A stretch of 64,000 nt of DNA. Origin: Bacteroidota bacterium (GTDB taxonomy: Bacteria; Bacteroidota; Bacteroidia; 2-12-FULL-35-15). The DNA lies in contig JADKIU010000004.1 of assembly GCA_016722565.1 (NCBI GenBank), forward strand, positions 288,723 to 352,722. The letters are read 5' to 3'. Made by a program: the position numbers and the translations under genes. Shown here one piece after another: positions 46,911 to 55,275 of the stretch. Each line of letters opens with the position of its first letter. Position 1 is the stretch's first letter. Under the pieces are notes generated by a model. The model worked only from the letters and a program-made list of their open reading frames with translations. It had not been told where the DNA came from and did no database searches.

Positions 46911-48032
46911 ATGAAATTCATCGTTTCCAGTACGTCATTACTAAAACAATTACAAGCAATCAGCGGTGTGCTGAATTCAAATAATGCATTGCCGATTTTA
47001 GATAATTTTTTATTCGAAATTGAAAAAGGACAATTGAAGATTTCTGCTTCTGATTTAGAAACAACAATGACGACTTCCATCAGTATCGAATCGAAAGATT
47101 CAGGAAGTATTGCTGTTCCGGCTAAATTGTTGTTGGATACCTTAAAAACCTTTGCTGATCAGCCGTTGACTTTCTCTATCGATGATAAAAAATATGGTAT
47201 TGAAATCATCTCCGATTATGGTAAATATAAATTAACTGGTCACAATGGGGAAGAATTCCCTAAACTTCCTGCATTGGAATCTGGTTCTTCTTTGGATTTA
47301 GATGCGAGTGTATTGGCAGCAGCAATCAATAAAACAATTTTTGCAACTGGTAACGATGAATTACGTCCGGTAATGTCAGGCGTGTTTTGTCAGTTAGCAA
47401 CCGATAGCATCACCTTTGTTGCTACAGATGCTCATAAGTTGGTGCGTTACCGCAGAACGGATGCAAAAGCAAAAACAGCTGCATCTTTCATTATTCCTAA
47501 AAAACCATTGAACTTGTTGAAGAATACTTTGGCGAGTGTTAGCGGAAATGTGAAAATTGAATACAATAACACCAATGCATTTTTCTCTTTTGAAAACACC
47601 AATTTAATTTGTCGCTTAATTGATGGGAAATATCCAAACTATGAAGCCGTTATTCCAAAAGAAAATCCAAATAAATTGACAGTTGATCGTGTTTCTTTCT
47701 TGAGCTCTATCAAACGCGTTTCTATTTTCTCAAATAAAACCACGCACCAAGTGCGTTTAAAAATTGCAGGAAGTGAATTGAGTATTTCTGCTGAAGATCT
47801 TGATTTTGCAAATGAAGCAAGTGAACGTTTAACCTGCCAGTATGGTGGTGAGGATATGGAAATTGGATTCAACTCAAAATTCTTAGCAGAGATGTTAAGC
47901 AATATGGGTTGTGAAAATGTTAACTTAGAAATGAGTGCACCTAACCGTGCAGGGATTTTATTGCCAACAGAAAAGGACAATGCAGGAGAAGATGTATTGA
48001 TGTTGGTAATGCCTGTAATGTTAAATAGTTAA
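46911..48032 (+). CDS. dnaN: DNA polymerase III sliding clamp (beta subunit)
   Basis: 373 residues, normal length, with three clamp domains: MKFIVSSTSLLKQLQAISGVLNSNNALPILDNFLFE, the middle part KTIFATGNDELRPVMSGVFCQL...FVATDAHKLVRYRR, and the end NRAGILLPTEKDNAGEDVLMLVMPVML (the C-terminal MPxR/L region that lines the partner-binding cleft). Forms a dimer ring on DNA for the replicative polymerase and MutS, among others. Here it is a single gene with its own promoter and terminator, not next to dnaA or recF. Confidence 0.97.
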   Translation: MKFIVSSTSLLKQLQAISGVLNSNNALPILDNFLFEIEKGQLKISASDLETTMTTSISIESKDSGSIAVPAKLLLDTLKTFADQPLTFSIDDKKYGIEIISDYGKYKLTGHNGEEFPKLPALESGSSLDLDASVLAAAINKTIFATGNDELRPVMSGVFCQLATDSITFVATDAHKLVRYRRTDAKAKTAASFIIPKKPLNLLKNTLASVSGNVKIEYNNTNAFFSFENTNLICRLIDGKYPNYEAVIPKENPNKLTVDRVSFLSSIKRVSIFSNKTTHQVRLKIAGSELSISAEDLDFANEASERLTCQYGGEDMEIGFNSKFLAEMLSNMGCENVNLEMSAPNRAGILLPTEKDNAGEDVLMLVMPVMLNS

Positions 48033-48060
48033 GTATATTTACAAATTACGAATAATAAAA

Positions 48061-48090
48061 GCCATTTCAATTTATTGAAATGGCATTTTT
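48061..48090 (+). terminator. Terminator of dnaN
   Basis: GCCATTTCAAT and ATTGAAATGGC hairpin followed by ATTTTTG. Confidence 0.88.
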
Positions 48091-48164
48091 GTTTCTACTT
48101 GTGTTTTTAATATTTATATGCGGTCATCTATGTAATCTGTGGTGAAAATATCTTAAATTTGAAT

Positions 48165-49277
48165 ATGAAAAAACTACTACTCTCCATCTTCACCTTTGTT
48201 GCAACATTCGCAACTGCTCAAACAACAGTAATTGACAGCATTATTTCCGGTGGAATTTATCGTAATTATAGAATTTATATCCCCGCAGCCTATACAGGAA
48301 CGACCCCACGTCCAATGGTGTTCGATTTACACGGCTATACGTCCAGTGCAATTGCTGAACAAGCCTATTCCAATTTTATGCCCATTGCTGATACAGCAAA
48401 TGTAATTTTTGTTTACCCAAATGGTACACGAGATGGCAGTGGACAACCATTTTGGAATGCCGGATTTGGCGTAGCGATGGATGATATCGGATTTATTTCA
48501 AACTTAATTGATACCTTATTGATACAATACAATATTGATGCGAATTGTGTGTATTCCTGCGGGATGAGTAATGGTGGATATATGAGTCATACATTGGCTT
48601 GTGAGTTGAATTCTAAAATTGCTGCCGTTGCTTCTGTTACCGGAAGTATGTCAACGCTACAGCTTGCTACTTGTACACCGAATCGCCCTGTGCCGGTCAT
48701 GCAAATTTCAGGTGATGCGGACGGAACGGTTGTTTATACCGGCAGTGCAGGTTCTATGGGAATTGATGCCTTGGTCGATTATTGGGTAACAAACAATAAT
48801 TGTACTTCTACTCCTGTTTTTACGAATGTGCCCAATACGAGTTTAACGGATGGATGTACCGCAGAACATTATGTTTATAATGGAGGCGACTTGGGTTCTA
48901 CGGTTGAGAAATATAAAATTATTGGTGGCGGTCATACATGGCCGGGTTCTCCTTTTACAATTGGGGTTACCAATCAAGATTTTAAAGCATCTGAAAAAAT
49001 TTGGTTGTTTTTTAGAAAATATAAATTGAACCAATTTGTTGGAATGAATGAATTGAAAGGTACTGAGCAGTTTAACCTTTTCCCAAATCCCGCTACAAAT
49101 ACTGTTACGATTGAAGGAGACAATATTTCTTCAATATTAATTTACGATGTAAATGGGAAACTGATTTTAGAATCAACACAAAAACAAATAGATGTTTCTG
49201 CTTTAGCAAAAGGAGTTTATTCAGTGGTTGTGATTTCTGACAAAAATAGAAGCGTAAAAAAATTGGTGAAGATGTAA
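48165..49277 (+). CDS. Secreted PHB depolymerase/feruloyl-esterase-like hydrolase with T9SS sorting domain
   Basis: ATG at 48165 gives 370 residues with signal peptide (MKKLLLSIFTFVATFATAQ). The esterase domain has YRIYIPAAYTGTTPRPMVFDLHGYTSSA (oxyanion region), FVYPNGTRDGSGQPFWNAG, VYSCGMSNGGYMSHTLACEL (nucleophile Ser in GMSNGG), PVPVMQISGDADGTVVYTG (acid Asp) and IGGGHTWPGSP (His), i.e. the LpqC/PHB depolymerase family. The last ~75 residues (FNLFPNPATNTVTIEGDN...AKGVYSVVVISDKNRSVKKLVKM) are a T9SS domain. Likely a surface or secreted esterase for plant-derived phenolic esters or polyester; substrate inferred. Confidence 0.88.
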   Translation: MKKLLLSIFTFVATFATAQTTVIDSIISGGIYRNYRIYIPAAYTGTTPRPMVFDLHGYTSSAIAEQAYSNFMPIADTANVIFVYPNGTRDGSGQPFWNAGFGVAMDDIGFISNLIDTLLIQYNIDANCVYSCGMSNGGYMSHTLACELNSKIAAVASVTGSMSTLQLATCTPNRPVPVMQISGDADGTVVYTGSAGSMGIDALVDYWVTNNNCTSTPVFTNVPNTSLTDGCTAEHYVYNGGDLGSTVEKYKIIGGGHTWPGSPFTIGVTNQDFKASEKIWLFFRKYKLNQFVGMNELKGTEQFNLFPNPATNTVTIEGDNISSILIYDVNGKLILESTQKQIDVSALAKGVYSVVVISDKNRSVKKLVKM

Positions 49278-49826
49278 TTACAACATCTTCACAATTTCAT
49301 CACTCATAGGGTTTACAGCGGAAGAATAATATTTCACCAATTCTCCGTTTTCATTTATTAAGTATTTGCAAAAGTTCCATTTCGGAGCTTCTGTATTCCA
49401 GCCGTTTTGTTTTTCATCTGTTAACCAGCTGTAGAGTTCATTATTTGTTACATCTACTTTTTCAAAAAGTTGAAAGGTTACGCCAAAGTTTTTTCTACAG
49501 AAAGCGCCTATTTCACTATTCGTTCCGGGTTCTTGTCCACCAAAATTATTGGCTGGAAATCCTAAGATGGTTATTTTGTTACCATGTGTTTCATGAAGCT
49601 GTTGTAATTCATCATACTGAGGTGTATAACCACATTCGGAAGCGGTGTTGACAATTAAAACCTTTTTGCCTTTGTAAGTAGAAAAATCAATTTCTTTTCC
49701 TTCAATGGATTTTAATTTGAAATCATAAAACGATTTTGCATTTGCATTCATCTTGGTGTTTTTGGGTCTTGTTGAAACTCCTTTTGGTGATAATAATTTA
49801 AGCAAGAGGTATTTTAATTTTTTCAT
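49278..49826 (-). CDS. Glutathione peroxidase-family protein
   Basis: ATG at 49826 gives 182 residues. A basic N-terminal extension (~25 residues) precedes the thioredoxin-fold domain: SFYDFKLKSIEGKEIDFSTYKGKKVLIVNTASECGYTPQYDEL (peroxidatic Cys), ITILGFPANNFGGQEPGTNSEI, WNFCKYLINENGELVKYYSS (Trp-Asn of the active site). The usual Gln of the catalytic tetrad (NQFGGQEP) is Asn here, and the nearby Cys of the GFPCNQ motif is Ala. Reduces peroxides, in Bacteroidota probably with thioredoxin. Convergent with the esterase gene, stop next to stop. Confidence 0.9.
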   Translation of the reverse strand: MKKLKYLLLKLLSPKGVSTRPKNTKMNANAKSFYDFKLKSIEGKEIDFSTYKGKKVLIVNTASECGYTPQYDELQQLHETHGNKITILGFPANNFGGQEPGTNSEIGAFCRKNFGVTFQLFEKVDVTNNELYSWLTDEKQNGWNTEAPKWNFCKYLINENGELVKYYSSAVNPMSDEIVKML

Positions 49827-49879
49827 AAAATGTAGTTGTTGTATCACACATAACACAGATTGTTGCGGATTGTTTAATA

Positions 49880-49926
49880 AATGTCTTCATAGATTATCTG
49901 TGTTAACCCATGTAATCTGTGTTGAT
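49880..49926. repeat. Short-word repeat in spacer before the helicase gene end
   Basis: TAGATTATCTGTGTTAACCC then ATGTAATCTGTGTTGATC; the word ATGTAATCTGTG also occurs at 48130-48141. Confidence 0.5.
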
Positions 49927-52365
49927 CTATTCCACAATCCTTAACTTTGCAAATTTGATTAATAATTGTTTCTGTCCGATTCCATCAAAAAAGATGGTGG
50001 CTTTGTTGTTTGGGAAATCGCCATCCATGCTCACCACTTTCCCACTTCCAAAGCGATCGTGTTGTACTTGCATTCCCACTTGGAGTCCACGTAAACTCTC
50101 CGTATCAAAATCGCTGGTGTTTTTTGAAGCGCTGTTCACCTTTACCAGCTTTTTATTAATAACAGGGCGTTGTACAAATGTTTCTTTCGGTTTTCCGGTG
50201 GTCTGTAGTTTTGGTTTTGTCGAATACTCTTCATCTCCAAACATACGGCCGTTATTCTCAGCAGGCAATTGAATGTATTTTGAATCCAGTTCCTCAATGA
50301 ATCGGCTTGGTTCACTGTAAATTAAATTTCCCCATCGGTAACGTGAGGTTGAGTAGGTTAGGGTTACACGTTTTTCAGCTCGGGTAATGGCAACATAAAA
50401 CAATCTGCGTTCTTCTTCTAAATCTGCTCTGTCTGTGAGTGACATTTGTGATGGGAATAAATTTTCTTCTAACCCAACAATGTATACATATGGAAATTCC
50501 AAACCTTTGGCAGCATGGATGGTCATTAATACAACTTTGTTTTTATCTTCTTCTGTCTCATTTTTTTTGTCCGCATCCGTCATTAATGCGATATCCTGCA
50601 TAAAGATGTTTAACGTTGAATTTGGCTTAAGTTCCGGTTGTGTTTCATCGTTCAGCGAAGTTTCTGAAAACAGCAAGCCTCGCTCAAGTTCTTGGTTTTT
50701 GATGGTTGCTTCTTGATTCTTTTCTCTTTCTTCTTGATTTTCTTTTTCGGTTTCGTCCATCACAATTTCAAGCTCTGTTTCGGTAAATTCCTTCATCCCG
50801 TTTAACAATTCCTGAATGTTTTCATGACGACTAACACCTTCCGGAGATTTATCTGCGTATAAGTCTTTTAAAATTCCGGAATGGATAGCAATGTGCTGAC
50901 CTAAGTCGTATGCATTTTGCGTTTTCAATTGTGCAGAAAAGCTTTTAATCATGCTGGCAAATTCATCCACTTTTGTTTTTGAGCCAGCATTTAAACCGAT
51001 ATCAAATTCGTTAATGTTTTCGATTACTTTCCATAAGCTAATGTTATGGTCGTTGGCAGCAACAATGATTTTATCAAGGGTGGTATCACCAATACCACGA
51101 GCAGGATAATTGATGATGCGTTTTAAGGCTTCTTCATCATTATTGTTAATGGTTAATCGGTAGTAGGCCAATAAATCTTTTATTTCTTTTCGCTGATAAA
51201 ATGATAAACCTCCATAAATGCGATAGGCAATATTTTGTCTACGCAAGGCTTCCTCCATCGCTCTCGATTGGGCATTGGTCCGATATAAAATTGCAAAGTC
51301 GCGATTGTGAGCTTGTTCATTCATTTTCGTTTCGAAAATGGAATTGGCAACAAAATTTCCTTCTGAATTGTCGCTTTCTGTTCTTACAACTTTGATGATA
51401 TCCCCTTCATGATTGTCTGTGAAGACATTCTTTTTCAGCTGATCTTTGTTTTTTGCAATTACTGAGTTTGCAGCACCAACAATATTTTTTGTTGAACGAT
51501 AGTTTTGTTCGAGTTTAAAGATGCGTAGTTCGGGATAATCTTTTTCGAAGTTTAAAATGTTTTGTATGGTTGCACCACGAAACGCATAGATACTTTGTGC
51601 ATCATCGCCCACCACGCAGATGTTTCGGAATGCGGCAGCTAGTTGTTTTACAATTAAGTATTGTGAAAAATTGGTATCCTGATACTCATCCACCAAGATA
51701 TACTTGAATTTATGTTGGTATTTATGAAGAATAGCGGGAAAATCACGTAATAAAACATTGGTATTAAACAACAAGTCATCAAAATCCATTGCTCCTGCTT
51801 TAAAACAGCGGTTACGATAAATTTCATAAATAATTCCCATTTTAGGCTTGGCTGCCTGGCGATCTTCCTCTTGTATTTGAGGATTATTCAAATAGGATTG
51901 AGCCGAAATTAAATTGTTTTTTGCAGATGAAATTCGGGATAAAACGCTGCCCGGTTTGTAAATTTTATCATCCAAGCCTTGCTCTTTTAAAATCGTCTTT
52001 ATCAGACTTTTCGCATCATCGGTATCGTAGATGGTAAAATTGGTGGGATAGCCTATTTTTTCGGCTTCGCTACGCAACATTCTAGCAAAAACAGAGTGAA
52101 AAGTACCCATCCAAATGTTCTTTGCTTCTGAATGCCCTACAATTTTGGCAATACGCTCTTTCATTTCCTTGGCAGCCTTATTGGTAAAGGTGAGTGCCAG
52201 AACATTAAAAGGATCTACTCCTTTTTGCAGTAAATGAGCAATTCGGTATGTTAAAACACGTGTTTTCCCGGAACCGGCTCCGGCAATAATCATTTCCGGC
52301 CCTTCGGTACACTCAACTGCCTCTCTTTGAACCGGATTCAGTTCATCTAAATACGTTTTTGACAT
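49927..52365 (-). CDS. ATP-dependent DNA helicase, UvrD/PcrA family
   Basis: ATG at 52365 gives 812 residues: Q-motif LNPVQREAVE, Walker A IIAGAGSGKTRVLTYRIAHLL, motif Ia TFTNKAAKEMKERI, motif II ILVDEYQDTNFSQY, motif III VGDDAQSIYAFRGA, motif IV EQNYRSTKNIV, motif V VVLMTIHAAKGLEFPYVYIVGLEENLFP, motif VI RRLFYVAITRAEKRV. The C-terminal tail (GLQVGMQVQHDRFGSGKVVSMDGD) is the PcrA/UvrD RNA-polymerase-binding Tudor-like end. The segment at residues ~545-570 (KENQEEREKNQEATIKNQE) is a short-word repeat insert between helicase domains. Role: 3'-5' unwinding in repair and replication restart. Confidence 0.95.
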   Translation of the reverse strand: MSKTYLDELNPVQREAVECTEGPEMIIAGAGSGKTRVLTYRIAHLLQKGVDPFNVLALTFTNKAAKEMKERIAKIVGHSEAKNIWMGTFHSVFARMLRSEAEKIGYPTNFTIYDTDDAKSLIKTILKEQGLDDKIYKPGSVLSRISSAKNNLISAQSYLNNPQIQEEDRQAAKPKMGIIYEIYRNRCFKAGAMDFDDLLFNTNVLLRDFPAILHKYQHKFKYILVDEYQDTNFSQYLIVKQLAAAFRNICVVGDDAQSIYAFRGATIQNILNFEKDYPELRIFKLEQNYRSTKNIVGAANSVIAKNKDQLKKNVFTDNHEGDIIKVVRTESDNSEGNFVANSIFETKMNEQAHNRDFAILYRTNAQSRAMEEALRRQNIAYRIYGGLSFYQRKEIKDLLAYYRLTINNNDEEALKRIINYPARGIGDTTLDKIIVAANDHNISLWKVIENINEFDIGLNAGSKTKVDEFASMIKSFSAQLKTQNAYDLGQHIAIHSGILKDLYADKSPEGVSRHENIQELLNGMKEFTETELEIVMDETEKENQEEREKNQEATIKNQELERGLLFSETSLNDETQPELKPNSTLNIFMQDIALMTDADKKNETEEDKNKVVLMTIHAAKGLEFPYVYIVGLEENLFPSQMSLTDRADLEEERRLFYVAITRAEKRVTLTYSTSRYRWGNLIYSEPSRFIEELDSKYIQLPAENNGRMFGDEEYSTKPKLQTTGKPKETFVQRPVINKKLVKVNSASKNTSDFDTESLRGLQVGMQVQHDRFGSGKVVSMDGDFPNNKATIFFDGIGQKQLLIKFAKLRIVE
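50685..50750. repeat. Short-word repeat inside the helicase gene
   Basis: Minus strand contains AATCAAGAAG, AAGAATCAAGAAGC and AAAAACCAAGAAC words in frame, encoding a Glu/Asn/Gln/Lys-rich linker. Confidence 0.6.
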
Positions 52366-52574
52366 AAATTGCAAAATTTTGCCCAAAAATAAGCTAAAAA
52401 ATAAGCTAAAAAGCAGATTTTAGGGGGTGTTGAAAAGTAATCCGTAATATTTTTTAAGCCGATGCAACTTTTAAGCGAAAATTGACATCTCAGGTATAGA
52501 ATTTGTAAAATATTTTTTGGAAATCAATATAATTAGTAAATTAGTCGGATATTAAAAACAAAACTATTAAGAAA

Positions 52575-52988
52575 ATGAAAAAATTGATCTATTCGCTTGT
52601 AATTACATTATTAATGGGATTATCGGTAAACACTTTTGCTCAAAAAGCTCCAATTGCAACAATGGCTTATTTGAATGTAAAAACGTCTAAAAAAGTGGTA
52701 GATGAAAATACTGCGATTGTTACATTTCAGTTGAATAACATCTCAGATGCAACAATTATGCAAAAATACAAGAACTCATTCGCTAAATTTCAACGAGTAA
52801 AAGAAGTAAATGCTACTTTGCAAAAAGGAAATATGGCTTCTTATTCAATTAAAATGGATAAAGCTGGTACATTAGAAACATTACAAAAAATGTTTACCAC
52901 CGCTCGTATTGAGTCTGTAAATGTTGATGGAACCGTTGTTCCAACAAAAGATCTTGCGAAGTACAAGCAAAATAAAGCAAAAAAATAA
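52575..52988 (+). CDS. Small secreted protein, unknown function
   Basis: 137 residues with signal peptide MKKLIYSLVITLLMGLSVNTFAQ. The mature ~114 residues have a beta-alpha-beta rhythm (AYLNVKTSKKVVDENTAIVTFQLNNISD, MQKYKNSFAKFQRVKEVNATLQKGNMASYSIKM, LETLQKMFTTARIESVNVDGTVV) that recalls the HMA/ferredoxin-like fold, but no CxxC metal motif is present. Single gene with its own terminator (53008-53050). Probably periplasmic. Not recognised further. Confidence 0.7.
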   Translation: MKKLIYSLVITLLMGLSVNTFAQKAPIATMAYLNVKTSKKVVDENTAIVTFQLNNISDATIMQKYKNSFAKFQRVKEVNATLQKGNMASYSIKMDKAGTLETLQKMFTTARIESVNVDGTVVPTKDLAKYKQNKAKK

Positions 52989-53007
52989 ACTAATTTTTAA
53001 TACAGAT

Positions 53008-53050
53008 AAAATGGGTATTACAGAAGTGTAATTCCCATTTTGTTTTTTTT
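53008..53050 (+). terminator. Terminator of the small secreted protein gene
   Basis: AAAATGGG-T-ATTAC and GTAAT-T-CCCATTTT around six bases, then a T8 run. It runs into the start region of the sulfotransferase gene and argues against a start at 53040. Confidence 0.85.
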
Positions 53051-53063
53051 ACCCATTCATATT

Positions 53064-54149
53064 GTGGTCGAACCAGCGAACAAACAATTGCATTTTATTA
53101 TTGGCATCGGCCGTTCAGGAACCACTATTCTGAATAAGATTTTAAATTCTCATCCTTTTATTCATAGTTTGCCGGAAGCAAATTTTCTTCTTTTTTTTCT
53201 GAACGATTACAAGCACGTAACCCGTTTTACAAAAGAGAACATTGAGTTAATGTTTCAACAAATTAAAATCTTTTCATTGTCGCATCCACTTGTAGGATGG
53301 GAGTTGGATTTCGATGCTGCCAAACAAAAATTAATTGATCTCGTTTCCACGAAAGAGGTTTCATATGCAACACTTTGTAAAACCATTTATTCCGAGATTA
53401 AGGTAACCGGAAAAGATAAATCGGATGCAATCATGCTGATTGATAAAAACCCGGCATTTACATTGTCTGTTAAGCAACTTGAGAAACATTTTCCCGAAGC
53501 AAAATTTATTTTATTGGTGAGAGATTATCGTGCAAACGTTTTGTCACGTAAACAAAACGCATATTTAAAATCTCCTCGAGTACCTTATAATGCTACCCGT
53601 TGGAGAGTGTTTAATGTGATTGCTTACAGGTTTTATAAACAGCATCCGAATAAAGTGCTGCTGTTGCGGTACGAAGATTTGGTGAGCGATTATGATGCTT
53701 CCATGAAAAAAGTGTTTGCATTTTTAAACGTGAAAGAAGAAGACATGAAGGAAACGGATTTGTCGAAGGTAGATGTTGCTAAAATGGAAATTGCGGAAGA
53801 GCATAAAAAGTACTTTAAAAAGAAGTACGATGATTTAAGTAAACCCATCAATACAAGTAGGGTGAATGCTTGGCAAACAGAATTGAGTAAAGAGGAAATT
53901 GTTGAGTGTGATGCTATTTGTGCCGGTTTTGCAAAGGTATACGGCTATGAAGAATTTGCTCCGGTTTCGTTTTTTAAAAAGGTGAGCATTCTCTTTAAAT
54001 ATTTATTTATAATTATCCCTTCTTATTTAGATATAAAAAAAGATCAGCTACTTTATCATGTTTCTGCAAAAATGAAAATGAATGCATTGATTAAACGACA
54101 TGAAAGTTTAGGTTTTATTAAATCCGATTCCTCGAAGGAGAAGGCCTGA
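53064..54149 (+). CDS. PAPS-dependent sulfotransferase 1
   Basis: GTG at 53064 gives 361 residues; a TTG at 53040 would lie inside the preceding terminator. 5'-phosphosulfate loop HFIIGIGRSGTTILNKILNSHP (residues ~10-30), conserved LPEANF, 3'-phosphate site FILLVRDYRANVLSRKQN, and LLLRYEDLVSDYDASMKKVFAFL. This is the Sulfotransfer_1/3 fold; it transfers sulfate from PAPS to a hydroxyl or amine of a small molecule or glycan. No signal peptide; cytosolic. It faces a related gene (54118-55161) and overlaps its end by 32 bases. Lies beside the MBOAT/carrier-protein operon, so it may modify its product or acceptor. Confidence 0.85.
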   Translation: MVEPANKQLHFIIGIGRSGTTILNKILNSHPFIHSLPEANFLLFFLNDYKHVTRFTKENIELMFQQIKIFSLSHPLVGWELDFDAAKQKLIDLVSTKEVSYATLCKTIYSEIKVTGKDKSDAIMLIDKNPAFTLSVKQLEKHFPEAKFILLVRDYRANVLSRKQNAYLKSPRVPYNATRWRVFNVIAYRFYKQHPNKVLLLRYEDLVSDYDASMKKVFAFLNVKEEDMKETDLSKVDVAKMEIAEEHKKYFKKKYDDLSKPINTSRVNAWQTELSKEEIVECDAICAGFAKVYGYEEFAPVSFFKKVSILFKYLFIIIPSYLDIKKDQLLYHVSAKMKMNALIKRHESLGFIKSDSSKEKA

Positions 54150-55161
54150 AAGCCACAGGGAGCCTGTATTTTATTTTAATGAGAATTCCCCAAACGGACG
54201 TTTTTAAATAACAGTAACGATAGTAAAGTTTGTTTGAGAGCGAAGGAGCTTGTGTAGGAAGGTGCTTCTCATAACCAAATCGAGCTGCTAGTTTTTCACA
54301 AGCATAATCCAAGAGCGAAATTTCATCTGCATTTAATTCATTAACAAAGGCATTGACACGTTCTGTGTTGACTTTTTTATCGAGATTTGAATGCATTCGC
54401 TGAATTTTTTCATTCTTCTCTTTTGAAATATTCTCTACGGCATGTTTTTTCATTTCTTTTGAAAGCTCTTGAAAATTGAGCATCTCATCTGAATAAGCTA
54501 CACCTAGATAGGTGCAAAGCGATTTTAAGGACTCGGTAGGTTGTCCTGCCAAATCTTCATATCTGATTAAATGAAAGGGAATATTGTTTTTTGCTAAACT
54601 TAAAAAAATTCGTTCGTAATAGTAATTCCAATCGGCAGCAAGCTTATGAATCGGTACGTTTTGGTCTGAATATTTTCTTCTTGAAATGATGTTGTCGCGG
54701 TAATCTCTCACAATGATGATGTATTTCGATTGCGGGAAGATTTCATTCAAAACATCAATGTGTAAGGAATAAGAAGGGTTTTTGTCAATCACCCACTGAA
54801 CATTTGATTTGTTTTTCTGTGAAAACGGATAATTCAAATAGGCCAATTTACACACATTTGCAAAACTTTTGTCGGTAGCGTGTTCGATGTCTGTTTTGAG
54901 CTCAGGAAGCGGTTTCCAGATGCTGATGACCCTGTTGAAATTTTGATTAAATAAATCAATAAAAGAGTCAACTACTGCTGGGTCATTAAAATTCTTTTTG
55001 ATGAAAGGACTATAAGAGTGAATGACAAATTCGTTCTCAGGGCTTGCTATAATTTCAGGATTGGAATTGAGCATATTGGTGAGTAAAGTCGTCCCAGAAC
55101 GTCCCATGCCAACAATAAAGGCAATTTTGGGTGAAAAAGAATGAGGATTTACTTCGGTCAT
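54118..55161 (-). CDS. PAPS-dependent sulfotransferase 2
   Basis: 347 residues, related to the first sulfotransferase: AFIVGMGRSGTTLLTNMLNSNPEIIASPENEF, VQWVIDKNPSYSLHIDVLNEIFPQSKYIIIVRDYRDNIISRRKYSDQ, FHLIRYEDLAGQPTESLKSLCTYLGV. Both PAPS-binding sites are intact. The shared order (GRSGTT, IDKNP, VRDYR, RYEDL) points to a duplicated pair. Ends convergently within the 3' end of gene 1; its start is divergent from the MBOAT gene with 114 bases between. Substrate unknown; sulfation of a surface or secreted product is inferred. Confidence 0.85.
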   Translation of the reverse strand: MTEVNPHSFSPKIAFIVGMGRSGTTLLTNMLNSNPEIIASPENEFVIHSYSPFIKKNFNDPAVVDSFIDLFNQNFNRVISIWKPLPELKTDIEHATDKSFANVCKLAYLNYPFSQKNKSNVQWVIDKNPSYSLHIDVLNEIFPQSKYIIIVRDYRDNIISRRKYSDQNVPIHKLAADWNYYYERIFLSLAKNNIPFHLIRYEDLAGQPTESLKSLCTYLGVAYSDEMLNFQELSKEMKKHAVENISKEKNEKIQRMHSNLDKKVNTERVNAFVNELNADEISLLDYACEKLAARFGYEKHLPTQAPSLSNKLYYRYCYLKTSVWGILIKIKYRLPVAFRPSPSRNRI

Positions 55162-55275
55162 TTATCTGTCAATTCTAGTGAAATAGCATCTACAATATAC
55201 AAAGTAAAAGTAACAATAATTCGTTTATTTAGGTATTTTTAAGATATTTGTATAACTCGCAATCAACCATAAAAA

